Of a stretch of 64,000 bases of DNA, positions 1-12,167 are shown one piece after another. Numbering within the stretch: the stretch's first letter is position 1; each line of letters starts with the position of its first letter. Made by a program: the position numbers and the translations under genes. The DNA comes from Ulota crispa. Taxonomy: Eukaryota; Streptophyta; Bryopsida; Orthotrichales; Orthotrichaceae. The DNA lies in contig OY987247.1 of NCBI GenBank assembly GCA_963920765.1, forward strand, positions 1,302,001-1,366,000. Direction: 5' to 3'. The notes beneath the pieces were generated by a model. It did no database searches. It saw only the letters and a program-made list of their open reading frames with translations, and was not told the DNA's origin.

Positions 1-245
1 AAGCGCGTCGGGCAGTGTGCGTGCACAGGAATCAGGTTTTCCGGCATCGCTATTCTGGGATGCCTCGATTCGGGATAACATCCATGTGGGCGTGACCGTG
101 TCGGTGAGTGGGGAGTGCTGTGAGTAACGGTAGCAATGTTGTCACGACGGTGGCGAGTGGAGAAAAAAACAGAGCATTTCTGATTGAGGAGGAGGTGGGT
201 GGGGCGGGGGGGTAGTGTGGCGGGGAGTGGCCTTGGAGGAGCGTA
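1..245 (+). promoter_or_regulatory. Upstream/5'-UTR region of the OCTOPUS-like gene
   Basis: This GC-rich stretch directly precedes the first coding exon of the OCTOPUS-like gene. No clear TATA box is visible. A G-rich run lies around 195-215. It probably holds the core promoter and 5' UTR, inferred from position only; the transcription start cannot be fixed from sequence. Confidence 0.35.
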
Positions 246-3200
246 ATGCGGGAGTGCGACAGGCATACCTCGGAATCCCAACCCGGTGGCGGCGTGTGCG
301 CCAGATGCTTAGCGGAGCGACTGACCTGGTTATGGCGAGGCGAGAGTTTCCGTCACGGTGACACGGTTCCTCAGACGAGCAGCGCCACAACATCATCATC
401 CATGGCCGCCGACAACTCCGCGCAGCCTAAGCGACTCCCCGACGCAGCCGAGTCATCAGAGTCTTCTTCCCTTGCAGGTCTCTCCCTAGCCAGCGTAAGG
501 CAACAACTTCAAGTCCTCGGCGTGGCGCGCCAGCCTCCCACCGCCGTCGCGCGCTCCGTCCAAAACGAGAATCCTATCGGAGACGCAGTAGCGATGGCCG
601 CGGACCCAACAACCTCGAAACCCCAGGATTCGACATCGATCATCGAAGAATGGACAGCGTTTCATGCGCAACGGCGAGGGAATGTGGAGCCAGAGCATGC
701 GCTGCTGGAGTCACCGAAGGCCAAGTCCAGCAACAAGAGCTTGGATTCCATGGAGTCGCCCAAGGCCAAGTCGAGCAAGAGCTTCGATTCCATGGAGTCA
801 CCGAAGGCCAAGTCCAGCAAGAGCTTCGATTCCACAGAGTCGCCGAAGGCTAAGTCCAGCAAGAGCTTCGATTCCATCGAGTCGCCCAAGGCCAAGTCGA
901 GCAAGAGCTTCGATTCCATCGAGTCGTTGGGCGAGAATGGATCCACCACGAGGCCGGTGGTGCAGCCCAGCCCGGAATTGCGAACGCTGATGAACGCGCA
1001 GAAGATGCGGTCGCAGTCGCTGCCGTTGAACTTCCGGAGCGCGGAGGAGACGGCGGCGCGCGTGATCAACGAGCAGGCGGACGACTACTTGGACGAAGAT
1101 CTGGAGATGTACGAAGTCCGCGACGGTGGCGGTGGCGGTGGCGAGCCGACTGGGGTGATGATGCAAGAGCTGCACGACGTGCCGCCCCGGTGCTTCAGCC
1201 CGCCCGTGTGGCGGAGCCCCAAGTGGGTGAAGGCGCTGGGGCTGGCGAGCCCCTTGTCGTCTCGCAACCGCGTGTTCCCCAGTCGCTCTAAGGACACCGA
1301 TGTGCGCAAACGGTCCCGCAGCAAGCGCGGTGCAAGGCTGGATTCCTCCGATTGGGGCTTCAAGGACGCCAGTGGCGGGTCGGGGTCGCCGCTTTGGAGA
1401 TCTCGAGTGCAAGGATCGCTGCAACGGAGTAGTTCCAGGACGCGCTCCATGTTCTCGTGGCTGCAGGTAAGTTATATCACCCTCCTCCCCTCTCCTCGCA
1501 TCCCTCACCCACCCTTTTTTTTTGTCCATTTTTATCCTTAATTGCAAACTTCAGGGGTATCCATGAAATTTTCCCTAATGTCCTTGATTGCAACTCTACT
1601 TGTCCTTGTTGCACTGCTATTCCTCAAGCGAATTTTGACTTTTTGCTTGTTACACCCTCAACTTGTCAAGTTTACATAAATTTTCGTCATCCAGTGTTGG
1701 TGGATCGAGTGTTGACTTGTTGCTTGTTACACCCTCAACTCGTCAAGTTACATAAATTCTTGTTGTACAATGTTAGTGAATCTTGGCACATTACAATGTT
1801 ATTTGTCGCATTGCATAGCAACTTGTTGTTGCGTACATTGGGATACATTGGGGCACCCGCACGTTGCGAATGCCCGTTTCTTTCATAGTGATGAATAATG
1901 CTGCAATGCGACGAGATTCACAAACACTGTACGGCAAGAACTTATGTAACTTGACAGAGTTGAGGGTGTAACAAGCGGCCAGTCAAAATTTGCTCGAGGA
2001 ATAGCAGTGCAACAGTGACGAGTAGAGTTGCAATCAAGGATATTAGGGAAAATTTCATGGATACCCCTGAAGTTTGCAATATTTACATAGATACCCTTGC
2101 TTTTTCAGAAATTACACAAATACCCTTGGACCAAAATTTTCAGGCGTTTGTTTTGTTGTGAATGCCAATTCCCTTCCTTCGTTGCTTCTTTTTTTTGGTT
2201 CATTACATTCCCCTTCTTCAACAGTGGTCATGAAGGAAGTACGAGCACAACAAATAAATGGCTAAAACTTATGGATCAAGGGTATTTGTGTAATTTCTGA
2301 AAAAGCAGGGGTATCTATGTAAAGATTGCAAACTTCAGGGATATTCATGAAATTTCCCTTTTTATTAATCCTATTAAGGCTTTATGTTGAGTTCAACTCT
2401 ATTTAACTCTTCATCAACACATGCAATTTTTCTTTGCTTATTCTGGTGGCATAAGCTTTTTTTCCCATCTGAATTATATTCTTCACAGCGTGATTGATTG
2501 AATTGGTCGTTTTAAAACTATGAATCCCTCGGTACTTCTGATCTTTTGTAGTCTTTTAGTAAATTCTCAGCACGCTTTTCGTTTCAGGGATTACCGTAGT
2601 AGTCAACATAGACTAAAGTTGATGGAGAGGTGGGCAGGCATGTATTTCTTCAAGCTAAGCACCGCCAGATTTTCACAAATTTTTTGGGTCTAACCTATAA
2701 GCCTGTATAATTTCTAAAATTTAAACTACACTTTTTCAACCAGATTTCAACAGAAACTCTTAGGAATTGCTGGACGTTATGTCGTTGCTACTAAAATGAC
2801 AAAACTGTTCTGCAAAGTATGCCAGATTTGATACTCTCATTCAACATCGTCCCCAGCTAAAAACAAACAATGGATAAAGGAATGGCCGGAGAGGGGTTCA
2901 TTTTTGCCAAGGCAACTTTGGGGTTGTGATTCTGATTTAGAACTTTACGAGAACCTTAAAATTTTCATATTCCTGTAGACTGAGAATTGAACACTCTTTG
3001 GGGTGGAATGCTGCCAATAGGGGTAGTCACACCTTCTTTACCCCATTCTCTGTGGCACTCTCTCCTTGCGGAGGCCCATTTTCTGAAGATTGAGAAATTT
3101 TTTTCTTTGCCACTAGAGAAGAAGAATAAGCATGAAGAAGTTTTTGCAAGTGAAGTTTTTATCAATGCGTGTCACTTTTTCATCTCGCTCTTCTTACTTT

Positions 3201-3938
3201 CACCCTCCTTGTCATCTCAGTTGATTCTTTTCTTACTGCATCACCATTGCATCACCATTAGAAGTAAACTCATTCTTCATTCTCCATTCTCCACTGCCTA
3301 CAAAAGGGGAGTGACACCTTTATTGAAGAAGAAGTGCTCCCATTGGCTCCTATTTCAACTCCATAACTTCTCAGCCTTCATAGAGGTTTTGTTCTTGGAG
3401 AAGGTGTGACTACCTTTGATGTATCTTCCTTGTGAAAAATATAGAGAAAGGTGTACTTATTCAGGGGGCGTTGACAGGTCATTAAGCTTATAGCGCCTAG
3501 ATGATACCGGGGGCAAGATAAAGCTTATGATAAAAAATTCTCTTATAAGCTTGGGCAATATGCAAATTCTCTTAAGAATTCTGCCTGCTATTGAAACCTA
3601 ATTGCCGTAATTTGCTTTTTCAACAGGACGCAGAATCAAAGCAAGACAAGAGACGCGACCAAACGGAGCAGCAACTGACGTCCTCATCGTCGTCCTCATT
3701 AAGCACGGATTCGTGGCTGAGAGACCTCACCACCGTGGGGCACTTGCACGAGATTGCCGAGGAGCTGGAGATCGTGGAGGAGTCCAGTGAAGAAGATGAA
3801 GGAGAAGAAGAAGAGTCTGAGCTGGAATATCTGGGTGACGTGTCATCCTTTGGAAAGTTTCTCTTGCAGGCTGCGCAGAGACACCCGAACGCCCGTCTCA
3901 CAAGGCTTGTCAGTGTCTCCTCGTCACGGAGACTTTGA
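246..3938 (+). CDS. OCTOPUS/DUF740-like protein, two exons (246-1466 and 3627-3938)
   Basis: The model joins exon 1 (407 codons, ending at CTGCAG/GTAAGT) to exon 2 (acceptor TTTTTCAACAG) in phase 0, giving a 510-residue protein. The N-terminus has Cys4, His7, Cys18 and Cys21 in the pattern CDRH...CARCLAERL. This matches the start of the plant DUF740/OCTOPUS family, polar plasma-membrane-associated proteins that act in phloem differentiation in angiosperms. Residues 155-225 are five tandem 14-residue units (ESPKAKSSKSFDSM type). The middle is Ser/Arg-rich with a short polyglycine run. Exon 2 encodes an acidic patch and ends SSSRRL. There are no membrane spans, so the protein is likely peripheral. 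The start codon at 246 is chosen because the Cys/His motif begins three residues later. The family call rests on the N-terminal motif and overall composition; a role in this plant is inference. Confidence 0.75.
708..920 (+). repeat. In-frame 42-bp tandem repeat in the OCTOPUS-like exon 1
   Basis: Five units (the first 45 bp, the rest 42 bp) encode Glu-Ser-Pro-Lys-Ala-Lys-Ser-Ser-Lys-Ser-Phe-Asp-Ser-X. A degenerate sixth begins at 921. Neighbouring units are nearly identical at the DNA level, indicating recent expansion. Each unit is Ser/Lys-rich with a Ser-Pro dipeptide, so it could be a phosphorylation target; that is inference. Confidence 0.9.
1543..2078. mobile_element. Foldback MITE in the OCTOPUS-like intron
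   Basis: Bases 1543-1677 and 1945-2078 are inverted copies of about 135 bp, for example GCAAACTTCAGGGGTATCC on the left matched by its complement on the right. The internal stretch repeats 'GTTACACCCTCAACT'. It has no coding capacity. The right arm is shared with the adjacent element at 2047-2360, so the two form a composite. Confidence 0.8.
2047..2360. mobile_element. Second foldback MITE sharing an arm with the first
   Basis: Arms at about 2047-2145 and 2262-2360 are inverted copies ('ACATAGATACCCTTGCTTTTTC' type, described here by its ends). A related copy lies at 39948-40255. The element is non-coding and would fold into a long hairpin if transcribed as part of the intron. Confidence 0.8.
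3021..3415. mobile_element. Small inverted-repeat element near the end of the intron
   Basis: The termini GGGTAGTCACACCTTCT and AGAAGGTGTGACTACC are inverted copies about 395 bp apart. No target duplication is evident and no protein is encoded. The rest of the intron (2361-3020 and 3416-3626) shows nothing recognisable. Confidence 0.6.
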
Positions 3939-3939
3939 T

Positions 3940-4440
3940 CCAGCGATCTTTTAACTGGCTAAATTTCACAGGATTGCTACCAAAAAATTTATGCAGCTAA
4001 AAAACTTGTGAACATAAATGTGTTAAATTTGAGAATTATAGCTTTTTAGCAGTGGTTTTAGCCACTTGAGCTAAAAGTGAAAATCATATCTGAGATCACT
4101 GCTTTGATCCAAACTGAACTTCGTTGGTTCTTCTGCAATCACCAGGGTTTTAGCGATGTCCTTGAGAGTAGTAGCCAGGGTTTAAGCCCTGCTATCTCTG
4201 AGAAGAGCTTCGATTGTAGTAGGTCTGGTGTCTATGCTCTAGATTATACAGCTTTGGATCTGTCCTCTCTCTCATCTTAATACAAGCCAGTGACAGCGAT
4301 CTTTAAACTGGCTAAATTTGGCAAAATTTATGCAGCTAAAACTTGTGAACTTAACAGTGTTAAATTTGAGAATTATAGCTTTTTAGCAGTGTTTTTAGCC
4401 ACTTGAGCTAAAAGTGAAAATCATACCTGGGATCACTGCC
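3940..4440 (+). repeat. Duplicated 3'-flanking segment of the OCTOPUS-like gene
   Basis: About 150 bp beginning 'CAGCGATCTTTTAACTGGCT' just after the stop codon (3940-4105) recurs at 4293-4440 with small changes. The repeat includes 'GAGAATTATAGCTTTTTAGC'. The copies are direct, about 350 bp apart, and probably belong to the 3' UTR or downstream flank. Confidence 0.75.
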
Positions 4441-4947
4441 AAGGCACACTTGAAGAGAGAGATACTTGCGAGGATTCCAGGTCGGAACTCTGCTCCACTG
4501 ACACCATTGCTGTGAGTTTACTACGTGTGCTCTGCAGAATATATTTTAGTCCTTGGTATGGTAAACTCTGTATCGTATCAGACTGGAGTTTTTTATGGGA
4601 TTGCCTATTTGCTTGAGGGGAGGTAAAACAGAACCAAATCTGTTGAGATCATAGTTTTGTTGCTATGCTTGAGCTTTCTTATGAGTTAGTGGGTGTGAGT
4701 AGGTAACTCCGTTTTCATTCAAAAACTGTAAGATATTTTATCAAGTCATGCTTGTGTCACTTAGGAATACTTCCAACAATGTGTTTGTTTGAATGGGGTG
4801 AATCATTTGTATAAGTTTAGGAGACAAAATCAAGCTTTTAGAAGAGACCAGACGGTTTTAGGGTTTAGGGTTCGTGGGCTAGGAGTAGTGACAGTGATCT
4901 TGCCCTTGAGCAATTGGTGAAGACATGAAAGTATGTATCTGCGAAGT

Positions 4948-6151
4948 TTAACCCCTCAACGCCCCCAACCTCCCCAAATATCGCCTCCCGATATCAGACT
5001 TCGAAATCAGACTTTCTCAAAACCGGGTCCAAAAAAAAAGTGTATTACCTAGAAAATTGTACCTGGTTAGCCTATGGTATTACTCTCATGCCACATAAGG
5101 TACGAGGCTCAAAAGCGACCCTTTAAGGGCTGATCTGCTTTTTCATGGTCTTCCCTAGATCAGAAGATTTTTGAGTAATTTTCAGACAAAGAGAAATGGA
5201 TGCTAAATGTAACCCAATAATTTTTTTATTTTTTGAGGCATTATTGAATTGTTGATGAATTTTCAGAGTTTTTTGGAGTAGGTACCTATTTAGGATTCTA
5301 GATTTCTCATAAACTGTCCCCCTATAATATATAAAGAGATTAGGTGAATCCAAAACTTGTGATTGGCTCTTGCAATAAAAGACAAATTTTCTTTTAAAAC
5401 TAGGGAGGGTCCATTCAAAAACCACCTCATATTCATTCTTGGGTTACCTATGTGACTCGTTAACTGACAGGGTCTCCTTTTGACCCTTCTACCTTAGTGG
5501 GTAATGGGGGTTTCACCACGTATACAAGCGCGATTGGTATGACAATAGTATGCCAAAACTTCATTTCATGCAATTTAGGGTTTAGGTGTGAGGATAGAGA
5601 CCACCAAATATGGTTTGGTTCCATATTTTTATAGGTGTTTTGGCATGCATGCCTCATACTAGAGAAGGGTTTTGCAATTGAACCACCGGGAGTTGAACCC
5701 TTGTGGAGGTCAGAGCCACACTTGTCCCCTGTCTATTGTCCACCATGTTGTTTGAGCTTTGCAACTTTGGGCCTCTGAAAATAACACCTTGTAGATGTCA
5801 TTGAACATCACCAAATTTAGCTGAAAGCGAGATGCTTGTAAATCACACTTCTTGCCTAAATGTCATTGAAAGGAGCCTCCTTTGAGGCATGAATTTTTGC
5901 GTCCACGGTCACTGACCCCCCCAAAATTGGCTAGTTGCCACATAGTCAACTATACTTTGACTGTTATAATCTCCAAAACGGTGCGGTCAAAAGTTCTGCA
6001 AATTTTTGGTTGGGTGCATTCAACACCCTTTTTGCTGTTTTAGCGGTGAATCCTCCCCAATCTAAATTCCCAACTCGAAGCGTACAATATTTTTGAGCAT
6101 GGTCCCGCTAGCCTCATTTTCTCAATTCAACTACGGGTGCTCAAGGGTTAA
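4948..6151. mobile_element. Possible TTAA-bounded element
   Basis: The stretch begins TTAACCCCTCAACGCCC and ends GGGTGCTCAAGGGTTAA, which are imperfect inverted ends inside TTAA sites. They resemble the better-supported elements at 18.6-22.7 kb. The interior has no credible gene. The termini are short and diverged, so this is tentative. Confidence 0.35.
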
Positions 6152-8238
6152 CAATGAACTTGAAACAAGCCGTATGTACCATAGTTGTACATTTTTCAGG
6201 CTTTACATGTATAAGTATGGTGTGTAAGTGCTGGTTTTAGGGGTTGCAAAGAGAAAAAAGTAATAATACAAAAAGCAAAGCTCAACTAATTTGTGGAAAT
6301 GAGTTGTTTGGAGCTTAGTTTGTTGGGATTTTGGTTCGTGCTACATTTAATTTTTGAAAAAAAGCCCCGCATTTCTTGGCCCCAAGATTTTCAGAAAGTG
6401 TTTCCATGAAAACATATCTAAGTGAATTGGGACTTAGGACATGGACATAGTGTGAAGTGAGTCGGAAGTCCTAATTTTCAACCTCTCAACCACTTCCATT
6501 TTGAGAACTCATTCAAACATGGGACCTAGTATGAACAGCCCCTTGTATCAGTATATATGGTATTGGTTATGTTAAGACAATTTCCTGATGTTTCTCTTTA
6601 GTACACTGCTTCCTGTAAGTATATCTCCATCACTTTTGCTCTTTCAAAGAGGTAGAAATGGTAACTAGACAGTTAGATGTAATTTCTTAGGAGCTCAACT
6701 AAGGTATCCATGCAAGGCTTTACTGTCACATTACAGAAAATAAACGCAATGGTAGGGTAGTGCTCAATTATGTTAATTTGCATGTTTAAAAAAGTCCACC
6801 AAAATGCTAAAAAAAGATATGATTATATGTAGTAATCATGCTTTGAACATTTATTGTTGGGTGCCATTTCTCCTAGGATGGGCTTTATTAGTTCTAGAAT
6901 GCAACGGAGAAGCTTTGTATGGAGAGAAGCTATCCCAAGAAAGTTTGAGTAGGTATCTTACTAAAAAAGCAACCCAATGTTACAAGGATAGAGCCTTTTG
7001 TAACAAATGTGTTTGATTATGACACAAACACACTAGCAAGCATTGACTTGGGTCTCTTTAAGCAATATTACCAAACTTCTAGCACTAGTATTGTTCTAAT
7101 CAACCATAAAATATGTATTATTGTGAAAGAGTGTCACTAGTTTGCTTCCCTTACATACCTCATTGTAAACCACTTGTACAAAACACCATATTTGTAGAAC
7201 AATTCACCACATGCTTATCATGAATTTTATATATATATATATATATGTATATATAATATTCTAATAAAAATTTACTTTTTTGGTAGGAAGATGATAAACA
7301 TAGGTTATCAAAAATGTAAAAGATGTCCTATGAAAACTTTTAGTAATTCTTGTGAACTTTTAATATTAGAACTTATAAATGCCATCAAAGTGCCATATAG
7401 GTGCACACTTGAATTTTTTCAAAAAGACCCTAAAACCAGCTATTGGAACCTCTATTACTTTATAATCCATTACACCATATTTAAAATTGAAGGTATTCAT
7501 TGTGATGATTTTCAAATCATGTTGGTAACACTTCAAAAAGTTTCCTATATTGTATGATTAGAGAGGATATTAGGGTTAAAAATCTCTAAATTAAAGAAGA
7601 GTTTGTCCACAATTTGTACCGCAAAACACAAACATTTTTAATCCATTGATCAAGATCTCAAGACTTAAAAAGTTAGACTAAAGCCAATTCTCAACCACAC
7701 CAAATATAAATGTCCAGAGTAGTCCTGGACTAGTATTTGCTTAAGACTCACCAACACAACGAAAGGTGGTAAATATTAAACAAACATTGTAAATGAACCA
7801 CAGGGCAAGATTCACATAAAACTATTTAAATGCTTAAATGATACTATTTGACCTATTACACGGCAATGCCAGTATCAACCAACCACTTTGTTTTGCTTTG
7901 CCCGGAAGCAGACAATGTTTCTTGGAGGTTTGAAGAGGTTGATACAAAGCTAATTCATACTCTTCTCAGCATAGAAATATACTAGAATGCCAGCAATAAG
8001 TTACCTGTTGAGTTCACCGAGAGGAAATTCCAATACTCCAGGCACAACGACGAAACTATTGCTGGAGAACCTGATTTCAAGAAAGTTCACACATCGGAGA
8101 CTACAACGATGTCTGAAAGACTAGGTTTAAAGGATTCAATTCAAATTGACACTTCCTGTATCAATACAAGTACATATTTTGATTTCAAAAAATTTAGACT
8201 GTCTATCGCTCAGATACAATACAGCAAGCTGACAAGTA
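6152..8238. other. AT-rich intergenic DNA, nothing recognised
   Basis: No credible coding exon is seen. A short AT dinucleotide run lies at about 7229-7256. The right end is the 3' flank of the DUF3593-like gene on the minus strand. Confidence 0.6.
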
Positions 8239-10593
8239 TCACTTTGATAAAGGTACACGCTCGTCTTCCTCTTGTGCAGGGACATCCTCCTCAGGCTTCG
8301 GAGGATTTTGCAATGCATTTCGTAATCCGAATACGATGAAGAGATTCGTTAGTGTCAACAAGGATTCAGCACCTCCATGCAGCCAATCAACATTGGACAG
8401 GGACGTTCCATAGTGTACCTTGGCTGTAACACATGCAGATTTTATATTAGACCAAGGAGGAGCATACTTTAGATTAACCTATAAGTTCCCAAATTGAAAG
8501 TTGTCCAAAAAGTAGAGCATGATCTCTTATTTCTAATATTACGTTTTGTTACCTTTCTAACTTCTACAGGTATGGAAGCAGCCATTTTGCTCATTTGAGC
8601 ACTTACAAGTTAAGCATACTCAACAGAAGAAGACAATGCACAGGTACCAATGAACAACGAGAACACACAGACTATGCAGCTGCTTCAAAAATCTATGGCT
8701 ATGGTATGCAAGACTTCTGCAAGTGAAAACTCACCATAAATGCCTGCGGGAACTGCTCCGTTTTTAACCCGGCGGTTGACAAGAAACACAAGTTTAAACC
8801 AAATTAGTAACTGTGAAACCGAATGAAGAAGAAGTGGCTCGCAGCAAGGACTACGCGAAGACATGGAAAGATCAGGCGATAAAGACAGTATCACACACAC
8901 TAAAAAAAGAAAACAAATCTCTTGTGATATTAAATGGATTTAAAGGCTGCTGCCATTCTATGAGGAGCAAGCAGCTAACAAGAACAGAATGCCGACATTG
9001 ACACAAAGACGATTGACATCTGATCCGAAATCCTGGGGTTAGAATCAAGAATGTAGAGCTGTAGCTATGTCGAAAAGCTTCTCTGCCTGCCAAATTCAAT
9101 GATGTCGTTGAAGAGCTCAAATGTAAATGGATCGGTTCTAAGAGTAAGAAACCGTTCACGTTCTAAAATCGTGTCCTAGTCTAATCTAACTCATAAGATG
9201 GTATTGAGTTCTTTAATAGGGGTTTTAGATATCTCAAAAGAACTGTGAACGAATGGTCGTGAACGAGTTTTTGTGCACCTGTGAATATGCTATCACAATC
9301 TTAGGAGGCCGTCATGGCTCGTTCATGGAGTGACTTGGCCAGGTTATTCACCCATTTCATCCAGGTGAACGAAATTGGCAATGAACGGCATACTTGAAAC
9401 CCCCTAGTATACATATGATGTGCGTTTAAAGGTAAGGATGCTTTTATAGACCTATCCGTTATTTACTTTTGAAAAATCATATCTAACTAGTATGACCCGT
9501 GTCCTATGGACACGGTAGCCATTGACTTGGGCTCTCGAATTCAGGACTTTGAGTTCTCGATTTCACTACTTGAGTTCTGAATTTCAAGACTTGAGTTCTC
9601 AATTTCAAGACTTGAGCTCTCATTTTCAAGACTTGAGCTCTCAATTTCAAGACTTGAGCTCTCAATTTCAAGACTTGAGCTCTCAATTTCAAAACTTGAG
9701 CTCTCAATTTCAAGACTTGAGCTCTCAATTTCAAGACTTGAGCTCTCGATCCATGCTTAACCATGCTCATAACTTAAGTTGCTTGAAGGACAGACACAAC
9801 TAATACAATCCTAATCTATTACATATAGATAGATGTATAGATAGATTCACCAAGCATACAGACTTTATGATTCTAATGGTATTGCGCACGTTTTCAAAAA
9901 CAAGTTTGAAAGTGTAATAAAAATGTCAGGTGTAGCTCATTTATCACGTGAGTTAATTTCCTCTTCAATAGTCCTTTTCAAGCCTTCTACCTTGCAATTC
10001 ACATGTGTTCAGCCATGACACAAATCCCTACAACTTCAAATTGCGCCATATCCTTATCAGGGTACAAAAAAAAGAAAACAACTCTTCGCATCAATGGTCA
10101 AGAATGATCCATTTAAACAATTCCTCGACTAAACCTCGAGCTCGTTAGGTAGTTCTTACGAAGAGAAATTTTTATATAAAAGAAAGTGCATATTACTTCA
10201 AGGATAAGCAAAAGGAGAGAACAATTTACTTGTGGCTCCGACGAAAGCGAGCAGGAAGTAGAAGCCGAAGAGCGTCAGCTTAGGCGCCGTCTCGGACTTG
10301 GTGAGGTGATACAAGAAGCCTAGGTACGGGAACAACGACAACGCGAACAGCGAAGACGCAATGCTCTGCTGGTCAGTGTTTGGCGCCCACGGATCCACGG
10401 GCAGAAAGCCTGCTACCACCACCACCACTGCGACCTGTCTTCTTCGTGTCCCATTGGAATTGTAACCAATTCTCCTTTCACGCCGCAACGGCGCAGGGAG
10501 CACGGGGAAGCGTCTCGGTTTCAAACCGCTCCACGAAGCGCGCAACAAGAAGGGCGACGAGGGCGCGATGGTGAGGACGCCGGGAGAAGCCAT
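8239..10593 (-). CDS. DUF3593-like chloroplast membrane protein, three exons (10593-10230, 8752-8735, 8423-8239)
   Basis: Splicing gives a 188-residue protein. Exon 1 (364 nt) ends GCCACAA/GTAAAT. Exon 2 is an 18-nt microexon (8735-8752) flanked by AG and GTGAGT. Exon 3 (185 nt) ends in TGA. Both junctions restore conserved codons, giving GATIPAGIYAKVHYGTSL followed by NVDWLHGGAESLLTLTN. These motifs are typical of the DUF3593 family shared by cyanobacteria and plastid-bearing eukaryotes; its function is unknown. Residues 1 to about 55 are Ser/Arg-rich without acidic residues before Arg40, as in a chloroplast transit peptide. Three hydrophobic spans are seen near 78-98, 106-127 and 145-163, followed by an acidic tail. 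A plastid membrane location is inferred. Introns are 1,477 and 311 bp. Start chosen at the first in-frame ATG of the transit peptide. Confidence 0.82.
9525..9753. repeat. 21-bp tandem repeat inside DUF3593 intron 1
   Basis: About ten copies of a unit like AGACTTGAGCTCTCAATTTCA run head to tail, more diverged on the left. Because 21 is a multiple of three, it leaves open frames on both strands, but it lies in an intron and has no other coding sign. Confidence 0.9.
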
Positions 10594-11448
10594 CGCCGAG
10601 CTTGCGTTGCAGCTGCTTCTCTGCAGAGAGGCTCGTTGGCCTGGAGTGGACTGTCCCCAAGCTCAGCGGATGGCTGAATGTTGGACGATTTGTTTATCGT
10701 CTGAGCGGATGATGTCGATGGTCCAAAGCAGGGTTTTTTTTTTTTTTTTTTTTTTTTTTTCTCACCGATGCTTGGGTGGCATTTTTTGAAAATGGTTTGT
10801 AGCTTGCTGGTTTCATCCTATTTTGGTCGGAGTTGAAGGTGACCTAGATGCATGGATTTTTGGAGCATCATGGGTTTTTTTTGTAGGTAAAAAATATTCA
10901 TTGGTCATTTTTTGAAAACATCCAAATAACCCTTGCCATTACTTAAGTATTGTATTGAATTGGATTAGGCAACACTTCAAAAAAATTAAAATACTCAAAT
11001 TTTTTTAATATGATGACATCAATTTTCAATTTGATAAGGATTTTATGAAAGCCTAGGCTGCAACGCAATTTTCATTATTGCAATCTAGCATTTTTTGAAA
11101 AAAATTCCCCCATTTTTTCCTATTGGCTTGAAGCTAGTCTTTTGTTTTGAGGCAATTGGGCAATTGCCCAAAAAAAAACACTGGTCCAAAGACAAAGCCC
11201 CATCCAATTAGGGATTACAGGGGGAACGGGGTCCTAGAAATATTTGAGATTTTTCAGTATAATTCCTTCAATTCTTGTATTCAACTTGTTTATCAAGGAG
11301 CTCATTTGGTTATTTTCTCTATTTCATACTATAAGTAAAAAAATTAAGATTTTTGATCGGTTCTTAGTCAAAGTTTATAAATTAAAATGGTTTTTTCTCA
11401 TTTCAATTGGCTAATATTGAACTAGCGGTCGATTCTTCCCGTTCCCCT
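10594..11448. other. Upstream flank of the DUF3593-like gene, with a poly-T run
   Basis: The first 130 bp are GC-moderate and probably carry the promoter of the minus-strand gene. An uninterrupted T run of about 23 lies at 10738-10760. The rest is AT-rich with nothing recognised. Confidence 0.45.
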
Positions 11449-11882
11449 GGGGGAATGCTATATGAGTGGGGATCTGTGAGCCGTGAACCTAGATTTGTTG
11501 TTAAAATATTCGTTTCACACATAATCATGTATTCGTGTACAAAAGGCCCTATAATTGTGCATTTTAAACCTTTATCTTTTGAAAAACTTGCCATTTTTTA
11601 TAGTATTTCATTGATTTTGAGTTCAAAATTGAATCCTGCTCACCAAATCTTAGCTCACCGCTCATAGGCTCACCATTTTATGTTCACGAAATAGCATAGT
11701 CCCAAAATCAATGAAAAAATTAAAAAAATGGCAAGTTTTTTAAAAGATAAAGGTTTAAAATGCACAATTATAGGGCCCTTTGTACATGATTATATGTGAA
11801 ATTGAATATTTTGATAACAAATCTAGGCTCAAGGCTCACGGCTCACGGCTCACAAATCCCCACTCATGATATAGCATTCCCC
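11449..11882. mobile_element. Foldback MITE with GGGGAATGCTAT termini
   Basis: The left arm begins GGGGAATGCTATATGAGTGG and the right arm ends with its complement. The arms, about 200 bp each, match through 'GGCCCTATAATTGTGCAT' and 'TTTAAACCTTTATCTTTT'. A tandem GGCTCAC motif lies near the right end. Related elements lie at 60781-61003 (CDPK relic) and 51311-51547. There is no coding capacity. Confidence 0.85.
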
Positions 11883-12162
11883 ATCCTCTTTTTGCTACTT
11901 TTGGAGCTCTTGCCTATACCTTGACTAAGGAGGTTTTAAAGACATTTGCACTAACTACACCAAAAGTTCATCTATGAAAAATGCAAGATTTCTTATTTCC
12001 AATGTGACCACTTATTTCTCCCATCCATCCAACTAGTTATACTATCTTTTGACCAATAAAACAGGATATTCATTAAATTGGGAAAAATAAGAATATCATT
12101 TTGTACTCTACCTCAATCCAAAATAGTCACCTCAAGTCAGATTCAAAAGTATCAAATTCAGT

Positions 12163-12167
12163 CTAAG
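12163..12167 (+). repeat. Target-site duplication CTAAG, left copy
   Basis: CTAAG sits immediately before TGTTACGATAC, the left LTR end. The matching copy is at 18263-18267. Confidence 0.9.

Noticed and set aside
798-1547. Long minus-strand open frame opposite the OCTOPUS-like exon
   Set aside because: A shadow of a GC-rich exon; residue composition is unnatural and there is no splice or family support.
2987-3409. 140-codon frame in the OCTOPUS-like intron
   Set aside because: It coincides with a MITE and has no similarity to known proteins.
9504-9803. Heptad-like frames (LSSQFQD and RAQVLKL) suggesting a coiled coil
   Set aside because: They arise from the 21-bp intronic repeat, and both strands give one.
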